Under the pieces are notes generated by a model. It made no database searches. It saw only the letters and a program-made list of their open reading frames with translations, and was not told the DNA's origin. A DNA stretch of 64,000 nucleotides from the NCBI GenBank assembly GCA_022316685.1, contig JAKJHU010001344.1, positions 16,083 to 80,082 of the forward strand. The letters run 5' to 3'. How positions within the stretch are numbered: position 1 is the first letter of the stretch; each line of letters starts with the position of its first letter. The translations under genes were made by a program, and so were the position numbers. The stretch is from Progne subis subis (Eukaryota > Chordata > Aves > Passeriformes > Hirundinidae). Shown in pieces: positions 11,103 through 31,520 of the stretch.

Positions 11103-11916
11103 TTAATTCTGAGCATCTCCTTTGAGCTCCTCTGCTCTCTTAAACAAAATATACTTAAGCAAAATATACGTCAGACCTCATTTCTCGGCCACAGGAGACA
11201 TCTCCTCACAATGGATGGACTCTTCCAAGGAAAAGGAATAATTAGATCCAGTTATTGCTCCTCTTTTATTGCTGCAGGGATGGGAGGAGCGCTCCTGCAT
11301 CTTAACCCTGCTCCAGGCACTCGGGAAGAGCAGGGAGAGATCCCACAGCAGCGTGGGACATGGAAATCCTCAGATCGCAGGGAATTCTGGAAAAAAAGCA
11401 CCCTACAAACAAAGAAAATCAACTTCTGGCACCAGTCAGGGAATTCCCTTGGAAGGATGTGCCCCCTCCAGGCCTCCCAGTCCCCTCCTTCTCCGGAATG
11501 TTTTCAGGACTGGAATTCCCACTGGAATGTTTTTAAGATGCATCTTGACCTCAAGGAACTTCCGCGGGAATTCCCTGACTGGTCCCAGAGGTTCCTTTTC
11601 CTTGTTTATAGGGTGTATTTTTGGTGGTATTTTTTTCCAGAATTCCCTGCGATCTGAGGATTTCCATGTCCCACGCTGCTGTGGGATCTCTCCCTGCTCT
11701 TCCCGAGTGCCTGGAGCAGGGTTAAGATGCAGGAGCGCTCCTCCCATCCCTGCAGCAATAAAAGAGGAACAATAACTGGATCTAATTATTCATTTTCCTT
11801 GTAAAAGTCCATCCATTGTGAGGAGATGTCTCCTGTGGCCGAGAAATGAGGTCTAGAGGTGCTTAAGTGTATTTTGTTTAAGAGAGCAGACAAGCTCAAA
11901 TAAGATGTTCAGAATT
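11103..11916. repeat. Long inverted repeat (hairpin), arms about 350 bases
   Basis: Arm 11103-11448 is matched by the reverse complement of 11566-11916 with a 117-base spacer. Shared landmarks include TTAATTCTGA at the outer ends, GAGACATCTCCTCACAATGG, GATGGGAGGAGCGCTCCTGC, CAGATCGCAGGGAATTC and ACCAGTCAGGGAATTCCC at the inner ends. The arms differ by scattered changes and a few small gaps. Open frames on the two strands therefore encode the same false peptide. Origin unknown: it may be a fold-back or MITE-like element or an inverted duplication. Confidence 0.85.
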
Positions 11917-12210
11917 AATGGTACAGCTCTCCTGATAATTTGAGGAGAGGTTTGGATGAAAAGTTAAAAATACAGGTGAAGTGAATAATAATACACAGGG
12001 AGATGAAGAGCTGCCGAGGGGTGTCCCTGAGTTGCAGTGAGAGGGAAATGAATCAGAACTGGCAGGATACCGGTGGAATATCCTGGGAAGGAAAAGGAGG
12101 CTCTGGCTGAGCTGGGGATGGAGCTGAGAGTGAAATTTGGGCTGGGCTCGGTTCTGTGCCCTCAGCAATTCTGGTGGAACCAAGCGTCCACAGTGCGAAT
12201 CCAGCTGAGG

Positions 12211-12360
12211 ATCACGGAATTCCAGGATGGTTTGGGTTGGGAATGACCTTAGATCCCATCCAGTGCCACCCCATCCGTGGGCAGGGACACAGTCCATTAT
12301 CCCAGCTGCTCCAAGCCCTGTCCAGCCTGTCCTGGGGCACTTCCAGGGATGATCCAGGTG
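12211..12360 (-). mobile_element. CR1 LINE 3'-end fragment
   Basis: Reads GGATGGTTTGGGTTGGGAAT then GGGCAGGGACAC, CTGCTCCAAGCCCTGTCCAG and GGGGCACTTCCAGGGATGAT, the reverse complement of a CR1 3' end. Confidence 0.85.
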
Positions 12361-12400
12361 TGTTCTTCTTGGATTTCATGTTGACTGCCAGCCTTGACTC

Positions 12401-12630
12401 CTCCATCCATGGAAATGCTGCTGGGATCTCCCTTTGGATCCTTCATCCATGGAAATGCTGCTGGGATCTCCCTTTGGATCCTCCATCCATGGAAATGCTG
12501 CTGGGATCTCCCTTTGGATCCTTCATCCATGGAAATGCTGCTGGGATCTCCCTTTGGATCCTCCATCCATGGAAATGCTGCTGGGATCTCCCTTTGGATC
12601 CTCCATCCATGGAAATGCTGCTGGGATCTC
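12401..12630. repeat. 40-base minisatellite
   Basis: Five full copies and one partial of a 40-base unit beginning CTCCATCCATGGAAATGCTG or CTTCATCCATGGAAATGCTG. The copies alternate mainly by one C/T difference. Confidence 0.95.
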
Positions 12631-14504
12631 TCCTCCTCCTCCTCCCAGCTGCCCCCGTGGGTTTCACTTTGGGTTAAACACAGCCAGGACAGGAAAAGGT
12701 GGATCTGAGCTCCAGGAAGATGAAGTTTCAGGAAGATTCACCCGGAATTTGTGCTGGAGGCTCCAGGAGGAGCCATGGGCCAGCCTGGCTGATGTCAGGG
12801 ATCATCAGCAGAGATCCAAGGGGGTGTCTAAACAGAGATGAAATGGACAGAGGGGTTAAATTAAATCAACAAAAGCAGTTCAAGGATTAATATATATATA
12901 TATATATATATAAAACCTCCCCAGTGATGCCCTTTGGTTTTATCTGAAGCTGGTGTTTGACTGCACCCTGATTCTGGGCAGCACCTTCAAATTCGTATTT
13001 AAATCCATCTTCCCCACGTATTTCACCTGCAATAGCAGGATTTCAGATGGAATTCCTGCCTTTTCTCATGACCTCTGACTCCTGCACTGGGCTTGCAGCA
13101 TCCACACCAGGAATTCTCATCGTCTCTGGGTCCATTTAAGAGGAACTCATGGCCAGACTGAGGATAATCAAATTTCAGGGTGCTCAAAATCCCTGTGCAA
13201 ACATCTCCTGCTGCTCCTCCCGTGCTTCTGCCTCACTTTGTGACACTTCATTGATTTTTTTTTTTTTTCCCCCCTTCCTTTTCTTCATCTCCTCGTGGAA
13301 ACAAATTAAAGCAGGAATTGGGATTGTAAATAGATAATGGGACGTGAATGCAGAGTAATCAGTGCCAGCCATGTGCAGCCATACTAATTGTGCCAGGGGA
13401 GGGAATGGGATAAATATTTAATGCCTGGATTCGGTGGGAAGTGAGAGAGCAAGGAAAGAAATAAAGGAAAGAGTCGAGAAGGCCTCACTTCAGTGCTTTT
13501 TCTCAAAAAGAGGAGTTTTGATGGCATTAACCCCTCCCTGTTATGAATAAAGAATTGTGTTTGATGTGGAGGCTTCGGTGTCCCTCAAGGGAAAAAAATC
13601 CCAGGTTGAAAACGCTGCTGGAAAGGATTTGGGATAAAATGAAGTGTTTCAGGTGAAGTTTATTTTTTTCCCTCAGGGTTCAGGTGGGGCTTGTGGGCAG
13701 GGTGGTAGAACAAAGACCTGCCTGCCCTGCCCTCAAGCCCCTGCCAGGAAATCTGGGATGATTTCCTGTTTTCCTGATTCTCCTCCCAGCTGAGCACCCT
13801 TGGGATCCATCCCCAGCAGTTGGCATGGCGAGGCCCTGCAGCTGGAATTAAATATCCCAATCTCAATTAACCATTAACGCTGCCTAACGAGCCCTGGGAG
13901 CCTGTGGGAGCCTCCTGGTGAAAAGACTGCGGGTGGGAGCGGAGTTTTCTATTAAATGCTGAACTCCAGCCCTGCTGGTTCTTACCCAGAACATTTAAGG
14001 ACCCTTTCCCCACCCAGGCTGGGGCTGGGCAGTGCTTTTTAGGGGATGGAAAGCTCCACCCTGCAGTTCTCCTGCTGGATTTCAGGTGAGGAAGGAGAGA
14101 CGAGAGGGAGTTTTGGAGGGAGCAGAGTCTGACAGGGTGTTCCTGGGAATGCGGAGCTAATGGGGGTTTCTTGGCTGATCTCATCCTTTCCAAAAGCTGT
14201 CAATGCCTCCAGCAAGTGGCATGTGGAGCTGAGGAAAAATTCTGTGCAGGAAAGTCAGGGAAAGGACTTCCTTCTCCCTTTTTCCTTCCCAGAGTGCTGG
14301 GGCTGTGATGGATTTGTGGTTTTTTTGGTCCCTTCTCCTGGTTTTGCCTTCAGGAACTTTTCCTGCTGTTGCAAAGGCAGTAGGAAGCGCCATCCATTGC
14401 TGTTTTCCAAGTGTTCCTTCGCTGGGCTGGTGGAATTTTAACAGTGCAAGTATTTGGGATCCTTGGAAGTTGGTGGTGGGATGGGTCTGGAAAGTCAGTC
14501 CTGG
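12631..14504 (+). other. CSMD2 intron, no recognised gene
   Basis: Contains a (TA)n run at 12889-12912 and a poly-T at 13252-13268. No exon recognised. Confidence 0.55.
12889..12912. repeat. (TA)n microsatellite
   Basis: Twelve TA repeats, uninterrupted. Confidence 0.95.
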
Positions 14505-14590
14505 GAGGGGCTCAGCCTGGAGAAGAGGAAGCTCAGGAGAGCTTGGATTTGATGGTCCTGGAGGTCTTTTCCAACTGTAATTATTCCACG
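14505..14590 (+). mobile_element. CR1 LINE fragment, sense orientation
   Basis: Contains CAGCCTGGAGAAGAGGAAGC and GATGGTCCTGGAGGTCTTTTCC, CR1 3'-region wording in forward orientation. It is the only CR1 fragment read in the same direction as CSMD2. Confidence 0.65.
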
Positions 14591-15454
14591 AGTGTGTGCA
14601 GATGAAGTTTCTGCGTCAGTGGATTCCCAGCCCTCAGGTTACTCAACCCACCCTCCACAGATGTGCTGATCAAAACCAGAAATTGGGAAAGGAGAAGCTG
14701 AGCCTCACTCAGGCACCTCTGGGTCATTGTTGTCTGCTTTATTTATTTATTTAATCTGAGGCAATTGAATTCCAGCTGTGAAAGGGAAATTTGGCTGTGT
14801 GTAGCCAAAGGTTATTTGCGAGGAGTTTGCTGCTGCAGAATGAGCCACGAAGTGGCCCTGGAGGGGTGAGAGTGTAAAGTTTGAGGGTTTTGTGATGACT
14901 ACCAGCTGGGGTTTGAGGCACCCCACGTTGGATGTCAGCCCCAAATCTGTTTGTTTGAACCTGGTGGTGTGAGAAAGTTCAAGGTTCAGTCGGTTCAGCT
15001 CCCCCAGGATGGCAAAAAGCTCCAAGGATCCATTTCTGCACCATCTCGTGCTCCTGATGGGGAAATGGCTGGGAACAGCCCTTCAAGCCCAGTTTTCAAA
15101 CGCCTCAGAGCGCTGCAGGATCCGGGCACGGGATAATCCAGGGTTTGGATTGTACTGTAGGTGGCAGAGATGCTTTAGTTATGCGCTAATCACCCTGCGA
15201 GCTCATTAACGAGCCCGGAGCACAGGGCAGCCCCTCTGCTGTTAATTAACGCTGCCAATTCCAGCCTGGCTCCCACCTGGAGGAGCTGAGGTCACCTCGG
15301 GGTGGGCTGGGTGGCTGAAGGACTCTTCAGGTGCTCCATGGGCTGCCAGATCCACTGCTAAAAAATGTTTAATAATCAAATATGAACTGTCCTTCGGATG
15401 GAACAGATTCCCAGGATCCTTTTGTCTTCATTTATAAAAAAAGCAGGAGCTGTT
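14591..15454 (+). other. CSMD2 intron, no recognised feature
   Basis: Nothing recognised on either strand. Confidence 0.5.
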
Positions 15455-15645
15455 GGAATGACAAAAATGGATGCTGGAATGGCAATAAAAGGTGTTGGAA
15501 TGACAAAAATGGATGCTGGAATGGCAATAAAAGGTGTTGGAATGGCAAAAATGGATGCTGGAATGGCAATAAAAGGTGTTGGAATGGCAAAAATGGATGC
15601 TGGAATGGCAATAAAAGGTGTTGGAATGGCAAAAATGGGTGTTGA
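15455..15645. repeat. 42-base minisatellite (two related 21-base halves)
   Basis: About 4.5 copies of GGAATGACAAAAATGGATGC plus a second half starting GGAATGGCAATAAAAGG. As 42 is a multiple of three it gives false frames such as NGCWNGNKRCW. Confidence 0.95.
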
Positions 15646-17002
<1,357 letters not shown>

Positions 17003-17044
17003 GTTCCAGCTGAAATCCCCCAAGCTTGGGTTTCACAGGAATTC

Positions 17045-17225
17045 CCAGACTGGTTTGGGTTGGGAGGGACCTTAAAACCTCAGTGCCATGGGCAGGGACA
17101 CCTTCCACTGTCCCAGGCTGCTCCAAGTCCCAGTGTCCAGCCTGGCCTTGGACACTTCCAGGGATCCAGGGACAGCCACAGCTTCTGTGGGAATTCATCC
17201 CAGCCCCTCCTCGCCCTTACAGGAG
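17045..17225 (-). mobile_element. CR1 LINE 3'-end fragment
   Basis: Reads CAGACTGGTTTGGGTTGGGA, GGGCAGGGACACCTTCCACT, CCTTGGACACTTCCAGGGAT and CACAGCTTCTGTGGGAATTC. Reverse orientation. Confidence 0.85.
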
Positions 17226-19176
17226 AGGTCTCAGGATTGGGATAAAAAGGTTTCAGGATTGGGATGATGAGGTGCTGTTGAGGGACAGGAGATCCTTTGG
17301 CAGTGAAGCTGCTGCTCTGAGGCTGGGGCAGCTCCTGGTGGGAGCAGAATGCATGGAGTGGATTCCTTGGAAGCGTTCCTGCCGTTCCCTGTGGTGTCTC
17401 TGAAGGAGGTTGTGGGTGCAGAGCCTCTGGAGGCAGCATCCAGGAGAGGGGAAGTGAAGCAGGGCAGGAGCAGGAATGGCTTCGAGTCCCCTCCCGAGGC
17501 TGGGCTCAGGGGAGCTCAGCAGGTTTCTACTCAAGAGGATTTTGCTGGGCAAAAAGCTCTGGAGAGGAGTCAAGGGAAAGGGAGAGGATTTTCTTTGGAT
17601 AAATCTGCGAAGCTGCCCCGTTTGTGTGTTCCCAGGTTGTTGTTAGCAGTGCTGTCACGGCCTCAGAACATGAACTGCATCATTATTTAACTTCCCTGCT
17701 TTCCTTGAACCTATAAATGACTTTAAACTGCAGGGAAAAGAAATTTAAAAAACCCCTTTTGTTGTTGCTGTGCAGCGCAAACGCCCGGAAAAAGCAGCTT
17801 CCCTTTGGATGCCTTTTCCCTGGCTGTCAGGATCGCTGCTTTTCTCCAAAGCACCTGTCTGAGTCAGCCCTTCTCCCTCCACAGGAAAGTCAGGATGAAT
17901 GTTCTAATTCCCCCTGATTAGATAAACGTCAGGGGGTTCTCGTCTCGCACGCAGCCTTGGCAGAGGGAATGAACTGGGGATTGAGTGCTGAGAAATGAAC
18001 TCAACTCCCCGTTCCCGAGCTGGAATGGAGGCAGGACCTCGGCCCAGCTGCCAGGGGGGACCTGCCCTCCTTTGTCCTGCTGGCTTTTGTGCGCTTGGGC
18101 AGCTTTTTTTCCTGCCTTTCAAATGCTTTAAAAAATAAAAAGGCAAAACAAACAGCCGAGCAATAAAGGCTCCCGGGCGCGAAGGGAGAGGTGTCTGCAG
18201 GCAGTGGGATCTGTTGGACAGGAGATGCTGATACTTTAAAAACCTCCCCGTAACCCTTTCCACCTGGCCTGGACATAAATATTTCACTGGAGATAAATCC
18301 CTACAAAACCAGGCGGTGTAATTCCACGGGAAGCACCGCAGCTGGAATGCATTTTTCATCAGGAGAGCTGAATGGGGATGGGCCAGGAGCAGGGGAGGGA
18401 GCTCCTTTGCTGTCTGTTTTCCACAGACGTGTCTGCACATCATTTATGGACCCCCGTGTCCTCTGGGACGGGGTCTGGCTTTGCTGATAATCTGTAAGAA
18501 AACAATTTCCCTTCCAGCTTGTTTAAATTGATCCCGAGTTTTGCAGAACACCTTCTCTCTCTGTTCCCTCTCCGCTCTCCCTAATCCGTGCCCTCATTTG
18601 GAAATCACTTTAGGAATGTAAAAGCAAGGTTAGATGCAATCAGGCTGTGGAGAGAGGGTTTTTTGTTGCTGTTGAATACAGCAGATTTGTTTCGTTCCCT
18701 TCCTGGGCGAGTTAAATATTTCCCCCTTCCCTTTTCCCTTTCATTAAGGCCAATCTTGATTTTTGCAAACTCTTTTTCCCCATTCCCCGTGTAAGGAAAT
18801 CAAAGGGACTGGGAAAAACCCATGCATAGGATGTTTTTATATTCCCTCCCCATCCCATCTCCCCAAAAAGGTGGAAGAAAATACTTAAAAAGTGTTTTAA
18901 TCAGGTGAGGCGGCAGCACCTCGGGTGTCCCTCCCCATCAGAGGGGCTGGAATTGGAGAGATGGGAATGCTGCCCCTCTCTGCACATATTTTATGGCAGA
19001 ACTCGGCTCCCTAATTGCTCTGGAGCTGATTGTTACCAACACGTAATTGCAGCTTTTATCGATCTCCCTTTCCCCCCGGGAGGAAGATAAATGGGATGAG
19101 CTCCAGCGGGAGCAGGACAGATCCCAGCAGAGCTGCCTCTGGCAGGGAAGGGCTGGGGAATTCTGCTGCACACGAG
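17226..19176 (+). other. CSMD2 intron, no recognised feature
   Basis: No exon or well-preserved mobile element recognised. Confidence 0.5.
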
Positions 19177-19491
19177 TGTCGTTGTAGGACACGAGAGAAA
19201 GATGGGAGACTCCAGGAGCAGAGAAAAAAGGTTTTATTGTCTAAATCTTACACCTTTTATGAGGTGTTCCCATACAGACCCAACGTGGTCGGTGAACAGG
19301 AACGACACCTCTCTGATCCCAACCGGGGAAACAGCTAAACACCACCTGGAGAAGGATTGTTTTGGGAAAGGGGAGTTGTTTTGCCAAGGTTGTTTTGAGA
19401 AGAAGCTTTCTTGAGAAATTTTTCCTTGGAGAAAAAGTTAGCAGCTTCCACCAGGCCAAAATCTCTCAGGCCCAGAAATACCAGGCCCACA
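19177..19491 (-). mobile_element. Solo LTR with near-perfect target-site duplication
   Basis: On the - strand: starts TGTGGGCCTGG, TATA box CTCATAAAAGG, poly-A signal GACAATAAAACC, ends CTACAACGACA. Flanked by CACGAG (19171-19176) and CATGAG (19492-19497), a six-base duplication with one C-to-T change at a CpG. 315 bases, no internal genes. Confidence 0.8.
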
Positions 19492-19527
19492 CATGAGAGA
19501 CACATAAATGGCTTTGTGAGGGGGTCT

Positions 19528-19640
19528 TGGGATGGGTTGGGTTGGCAGGGATCTTAAATCCCATCAAGTTCCACCCCTCCTGCGGGCAGCCACCTCCCAG
19601 GGTGCTCCCAGCCCCATCCATGGCTTTGATGGAGAGGTTT
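19528..19640 (-). mobile_element. CR1 LINE 3'-end fragment
   Basis: GATGGGTTGGGTTGGCAGGG, AAATCCCATCAAGTTCCACC and TGCTCCCAGCCCCATCCATG, reverse orientation and short. Confidence 0.7.
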
Positions 19641-19659
19641 GTCCAAGGGTGGGCCACAG

Positions 19660-19960
19660 TTTGGATGGATCTTCCCTTCCTCATCCTGCATCTCCCACCT
19701 CTCATCTTGGATCTTCTGCTCTTTATCCTTATCTCCCATTCCTCTTCCCCTCTTCCTCCTGGATCTTCCCCTCCTCATCTTGGATCTTCTACTCTTTAGT
19801 GTGGCTCTTCCACTCTTCATCCTTATCTCCCGTTCCTCTTCCTGGATCTCCCACTCCTCATCCTGGGTTTTCCTCTCCTCATTTTAGATCTTCTCCTTTC
19901 CATCTTGGATCTTCCCCTCTTCACCCTGGATCTCCCACTCCTCATCCTGGATCCCACCCT
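19660..19960. repeat. Pyrimidine-rich degenerate tandem repeat
   Basis: Variable units of about 19-25 bases around CTCCTCATCTTGGATCTTC and CTCATCCTGGATCTCCCACT. Almost all pyrimidine on the + strand. Confidence 0.8.
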
Positions 19961-21068
19961 TGGGTTCCACAGGGATTTTTAGCTCCTGCTGTGTGACCCC
20001 TGGAGTCTCCTGGGCAATCCTGGGCAGCTCCGGTGCTTGTGCAAGCTTTGATTCCCAAAGATCCATTGCTCAGGCTGCCAGAAGAGGGATTTTTCCAAAG
20101 AGTTGTGTTTGAGAGGGTTTCTCTTTACCTCCAAGGAAAACCCCTGTGAGCCTCCTGCTGTATCCCAGGGGCTGCTGGATTATCCCAGCAGGAGGGAGAG
20201 ATCCAGGCAGGATCAGGATTTCACAGCAATTCCCCCAACAAGGAGAGCAGAGCTTCACAGAATAGATCTTCTTTTTTTTTTTTTTTTTTTCTCCTGTTGT
20301 TGCTGCTGCTGAAATGCTGTTTTCCAAATTAAAAATAAATAAATGTCTGCTTAAATTCTCATTTTGAGCAACAAGAAGCTGTTTAAAAGGAGCAGCCCGG
20401 CCTGCCTGCCGTGCTGGCAGAGCTTTGTAATGTCATCTCTCAAATCTGACAGGATGCTGAGTATTCCATTAGATCTGTTGGATGTGTGTGAGCAGCAAAA
20501 CCCTCCAGAAAACAGGAGTTTCTGTTCATCCAATTATCCTGACACAGTCCTTTGTAGTGCTGCGCCACGTTCCAATTTACAAACAAAGTAGATTTTCAAA
20601 TACCGGGTTTTCGGGGGCAGGGAGCGGGAGAATCGTTCCTGTTTGTTTAATTAAAAAGAAGCTCAAAACAAGCGGCGCTTTACTGTGCCCGGTTCTGATC
20701 CAAATGGAGCCATTTGTAAAGTCTGACTCCCATCATTAGGGCTCCAAAATGAGGGGTGAGGAGGAGAGGACGCAGCCATCCCTCTTTATCAATTTATCTT
20801 TATCAGTCTTCATCAATTTAATCTTTTTATCAATTTACCTTTATCAATTCTCCTGGAAAGGGACACGATGCAATTCGGGCAGGAGATGCTTCCTGGGGCT
20901 GCAGCTCGGGCTCTGAATTTTGGGATTGGTGATGAGTGTCTGGTGCTTGTTGGGAGCCAGGTTTTCCATTGGGAGCAGGGTGTTTGTGTTGGATGGGATC
21001 TGGCTCTGGGAGAACCTTGCTTAGAAACGTGTCCCTGAAAAATTTCCAGGCCTGGGTGTGTCCAAATT
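19961..21068 (+). other. CSMD2 intron, no recognised gene
   Basis: Contains a T run at 20270-20290 followed by CTGTTGTTGCTGCTGCTG. No exon recognised. Confidence 0.5.
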
Positions 21069-21160
21069 ATGAACTCCTGGAATGGTTTGGGTTGAAAAAG
21101 ACCTTAAAATTCCTCTCCTTCCACCCCCTGCCACCTTCCACTGCCTTCTCCTGGATTTGG
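21069..21160 (-). mobile_element. CR1 LINE 3'-end fragment
   Basis: CTCCTGGAATGGTTTGGGTT followed by GACCTTAAAATTCCTC and CCACCTTCCACTGCC. Worn and reverse orientation. Confidence 0.7.
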
Positions 21161-22414
21161 GATGTTCAGCACCGGGGAAATCCCTGCAGGCTGCTGTGTC
21201 CTGATGGAAGATTTGACCTTTCCAAGGATGTCTGATCCCATCCCTGGTGCCACCATCGGCTCTGGTGGGGTTCACCGGTGCTTGGGAAACTTTGCTTGGC
21301 CTCTAAATTCCCTTTATCGTGCACAAATCATCCGAGCTGAGCTTTTGTTTGCGTGGAGGGTGGAACCATTCCCAGGGGCTGGATGAGGGGATGTGCAGTG
21401 GGAAGTTGTGGAGAATACAAAAAAAATGGGGATTATTGTATAAAGCTGCTCCTTCAGTGATCGTGCCTCAAAGCATAACCACAGGGCAGCAACTTTGAGG
21501 CTGCAGGGTCCCAACTGGCATCCTTGGAAAATTCAAATCCAAACCCAAATCCTGCCTGGGAAACTTGGAATTGCCTGGGTTTTGTTGCTGGGCTGGGATT
21601 GGGGGGTTTTCCCTCTGTTTGCTTGGAAAAAGCTGGAGAACCACTGCAGAAAGGTCTGTTGCTGTTTTATTTGAAGCAGAAATAGATTATTTTTTACCCA
21701 AAAAAAGTGAGTTTTGGTAGCCCCAAGTCTTTTTTTTTTTTTTTTTTTATCCTTTGATAACACATTTATTAAAAACATTGAGATCAGGCTGGAAATATCC
21801 TGTGATTCCCATCCACGTGGACCTTTGGGGCATCCCAAAACCTGCTGCTTTTTTTTTTTTTTTCCTTCGTGCTTCACTGGCAGGTGGATTTGGAGTAAAA
21901 AGAAACAAAGAGTTCAATTTGCTTTGACAGCAGCCTGCTGTTAATTAGTTTTCCCTTCTTAAATTAATAATAAAAAAAAGGCAGCTGCCGTGAACAGATT
22001 GAAGCTGGTGAGGAAGACAGGAGCAGCAGCTTTTCCTCATGAATATTTTCCAGCTAATGCAGCGCTGAGTTTGAAGTTTATTGCTGCCTTTATTTAAAGA
22101 GAAAGCCAAAAGCTGTGAGGAAATGATGAGTGAAAAGCTGTACCCAGCTTTTCAAAGCACCACCTCAGGTGAGCTTCAAGGAGCCTCTCCCTGCCTGAGC
22201 CTCCTGCAGCAGCTGTGCCAAAAAGGGGGGTTTAAAGCTCAAAAAAACCCCCTCGTTAGTTACATGGGTAATTTTTCTCGGCGGCTTTGTCTTGGGAATG
22301 TGCTAATTTAGGGATGAAAAGGCTGACAAGATGAAGAACACGGGGAGAAGGGTTTGAAGTGGGAGATGGGCTGGGCTTCAGGAAAAGGCTCCCAAAAAAA
22401 GTGATTTGGGCTCT
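21161..22414 (+). other. CSMD2 intron, no recognised gene
   Basis: T runs at 21729-21748 and 21849-21863. Nothing coding recognised. Confidence 0.5.
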
Positions 22415-22550
22415 GAGTTATCCCAGTTCCTGCAGCGGGGGCTGGTTTATCCCAATTCCTGCCTCTGGAGTCTGGAATTACCCTAATTCTTGCAGTGGAG
22501 GCTGGATTCTCCCAGTTCCTGCCTCTGGAGGCCGGAATTATCGCGGATCC
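22415..22550. repeat. Short tandem repeat of about 30 bases
   Basis: Four related blocks of the form TATCCCAGTTCCTGC..GGAGGCTGG, alternating between GCAGCGGGGGC and CTCTGGAGTC versions, so also a dimer of about 62 bases. Confidence 0.75.
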
Positions 22551-27642
<5,092 letters not shown>

Positions 27643-28083
27643 TGTGGGAAATGGATTTGCAGGGAATTCTCAAAGCCTGACAGAGGGCTCACAGAACCTT
27701 GTTCACCTGTGTGCAAACCTTGAGATAAAATATGCTGACTTAGAAATTGGACAGACGTTGTTGGGAGAAAAATTGAGCCAGAAACAAGTTTTGAATGATG
27801 ACTTTGCAAATAGACCGGATACTTTGGAGGAATAGAATACGAAAATGCATTGTAGTAACACCCACGTGGGGCATTTTAATAGATAATTGGTTTAGAGGCA
27901 TTTAGAGGCTTAGAATGTATTGGAATTAGGAAATGGAATTGGAATTAGGAAATAGTTTGGCTTCTGTTTGTGAATTGTAACATCTGCGCCGTCTCACCCT
28001 TCTCATGAGAATGAAAATGGAATAAAATCTTTTAAAACGCCTCTGGGCCCCGACTCTGGGTCAGAAAAAGGGGTTTTCTGACA
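27643..28083 (+). mobile_element. Solo LTR in sense orientation, perfect six-base target duplication
   Basis: Starts TGTGGGAAATGG and ends GGGGTTTTCTGACA, with a poly-A signal GGAATAAAATC near 28018 and an upstream stretch with repeated GGAATTAGGAAAT. Flanked by CAGGAG on both sides (27637-27642 and 28084-28089). 441 bases, no internal genes. Different family from the other LTRs here and the only one in the same direction as CSMD2. Confidence 0.8.
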
Positions 28084-31245
<3,162 letters not shown>

Positions 31246-31325
31246 GGGCTCAGGCTGGCTGAATTTTGGGATTTGTGGGAATTCCCAGCTCCTTCGTGTC
31301 CATTTTCTCACCGGTCCTGCCCTCA

Positions 31326-31520
31326 GGTCAAACAATCCCGGAGTGGTTTGGGTCGGGAGGAACCTTGAGGAAAATCTCGTTCCATGGGCAGGGACGCGTT
31401 CCACCGTGCCAGGCTGGCCTTGGACACTTCCAGGGATGGGGCATCCACGATTTCTCTGAGAAATCTTTCCCAGGGCCTTCCCACCTTCACATTAAAGCTT
31501 TATTCAGCCCCTCAGTCCCT
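31326..31520 (-). mobile_element. CR1 LINE 3'-end fragment
   Basis: CCCGGAGTGGTTTGGGTCGG, CCATGGGCAGGGACGCGTTC, CTTGGACACTTCCAGGGATG and GGCATCCACGATTTCTCTGA, reverse orientation. A second insertion close to the one at 31127. Confidence 0.85.

Noticed and set aside
13430..13600. GAATAAAGAATTG and purine-rich stretch resembling a 3' end or LTR
   Set aside because: No frame, no ends and no second copy in the window.
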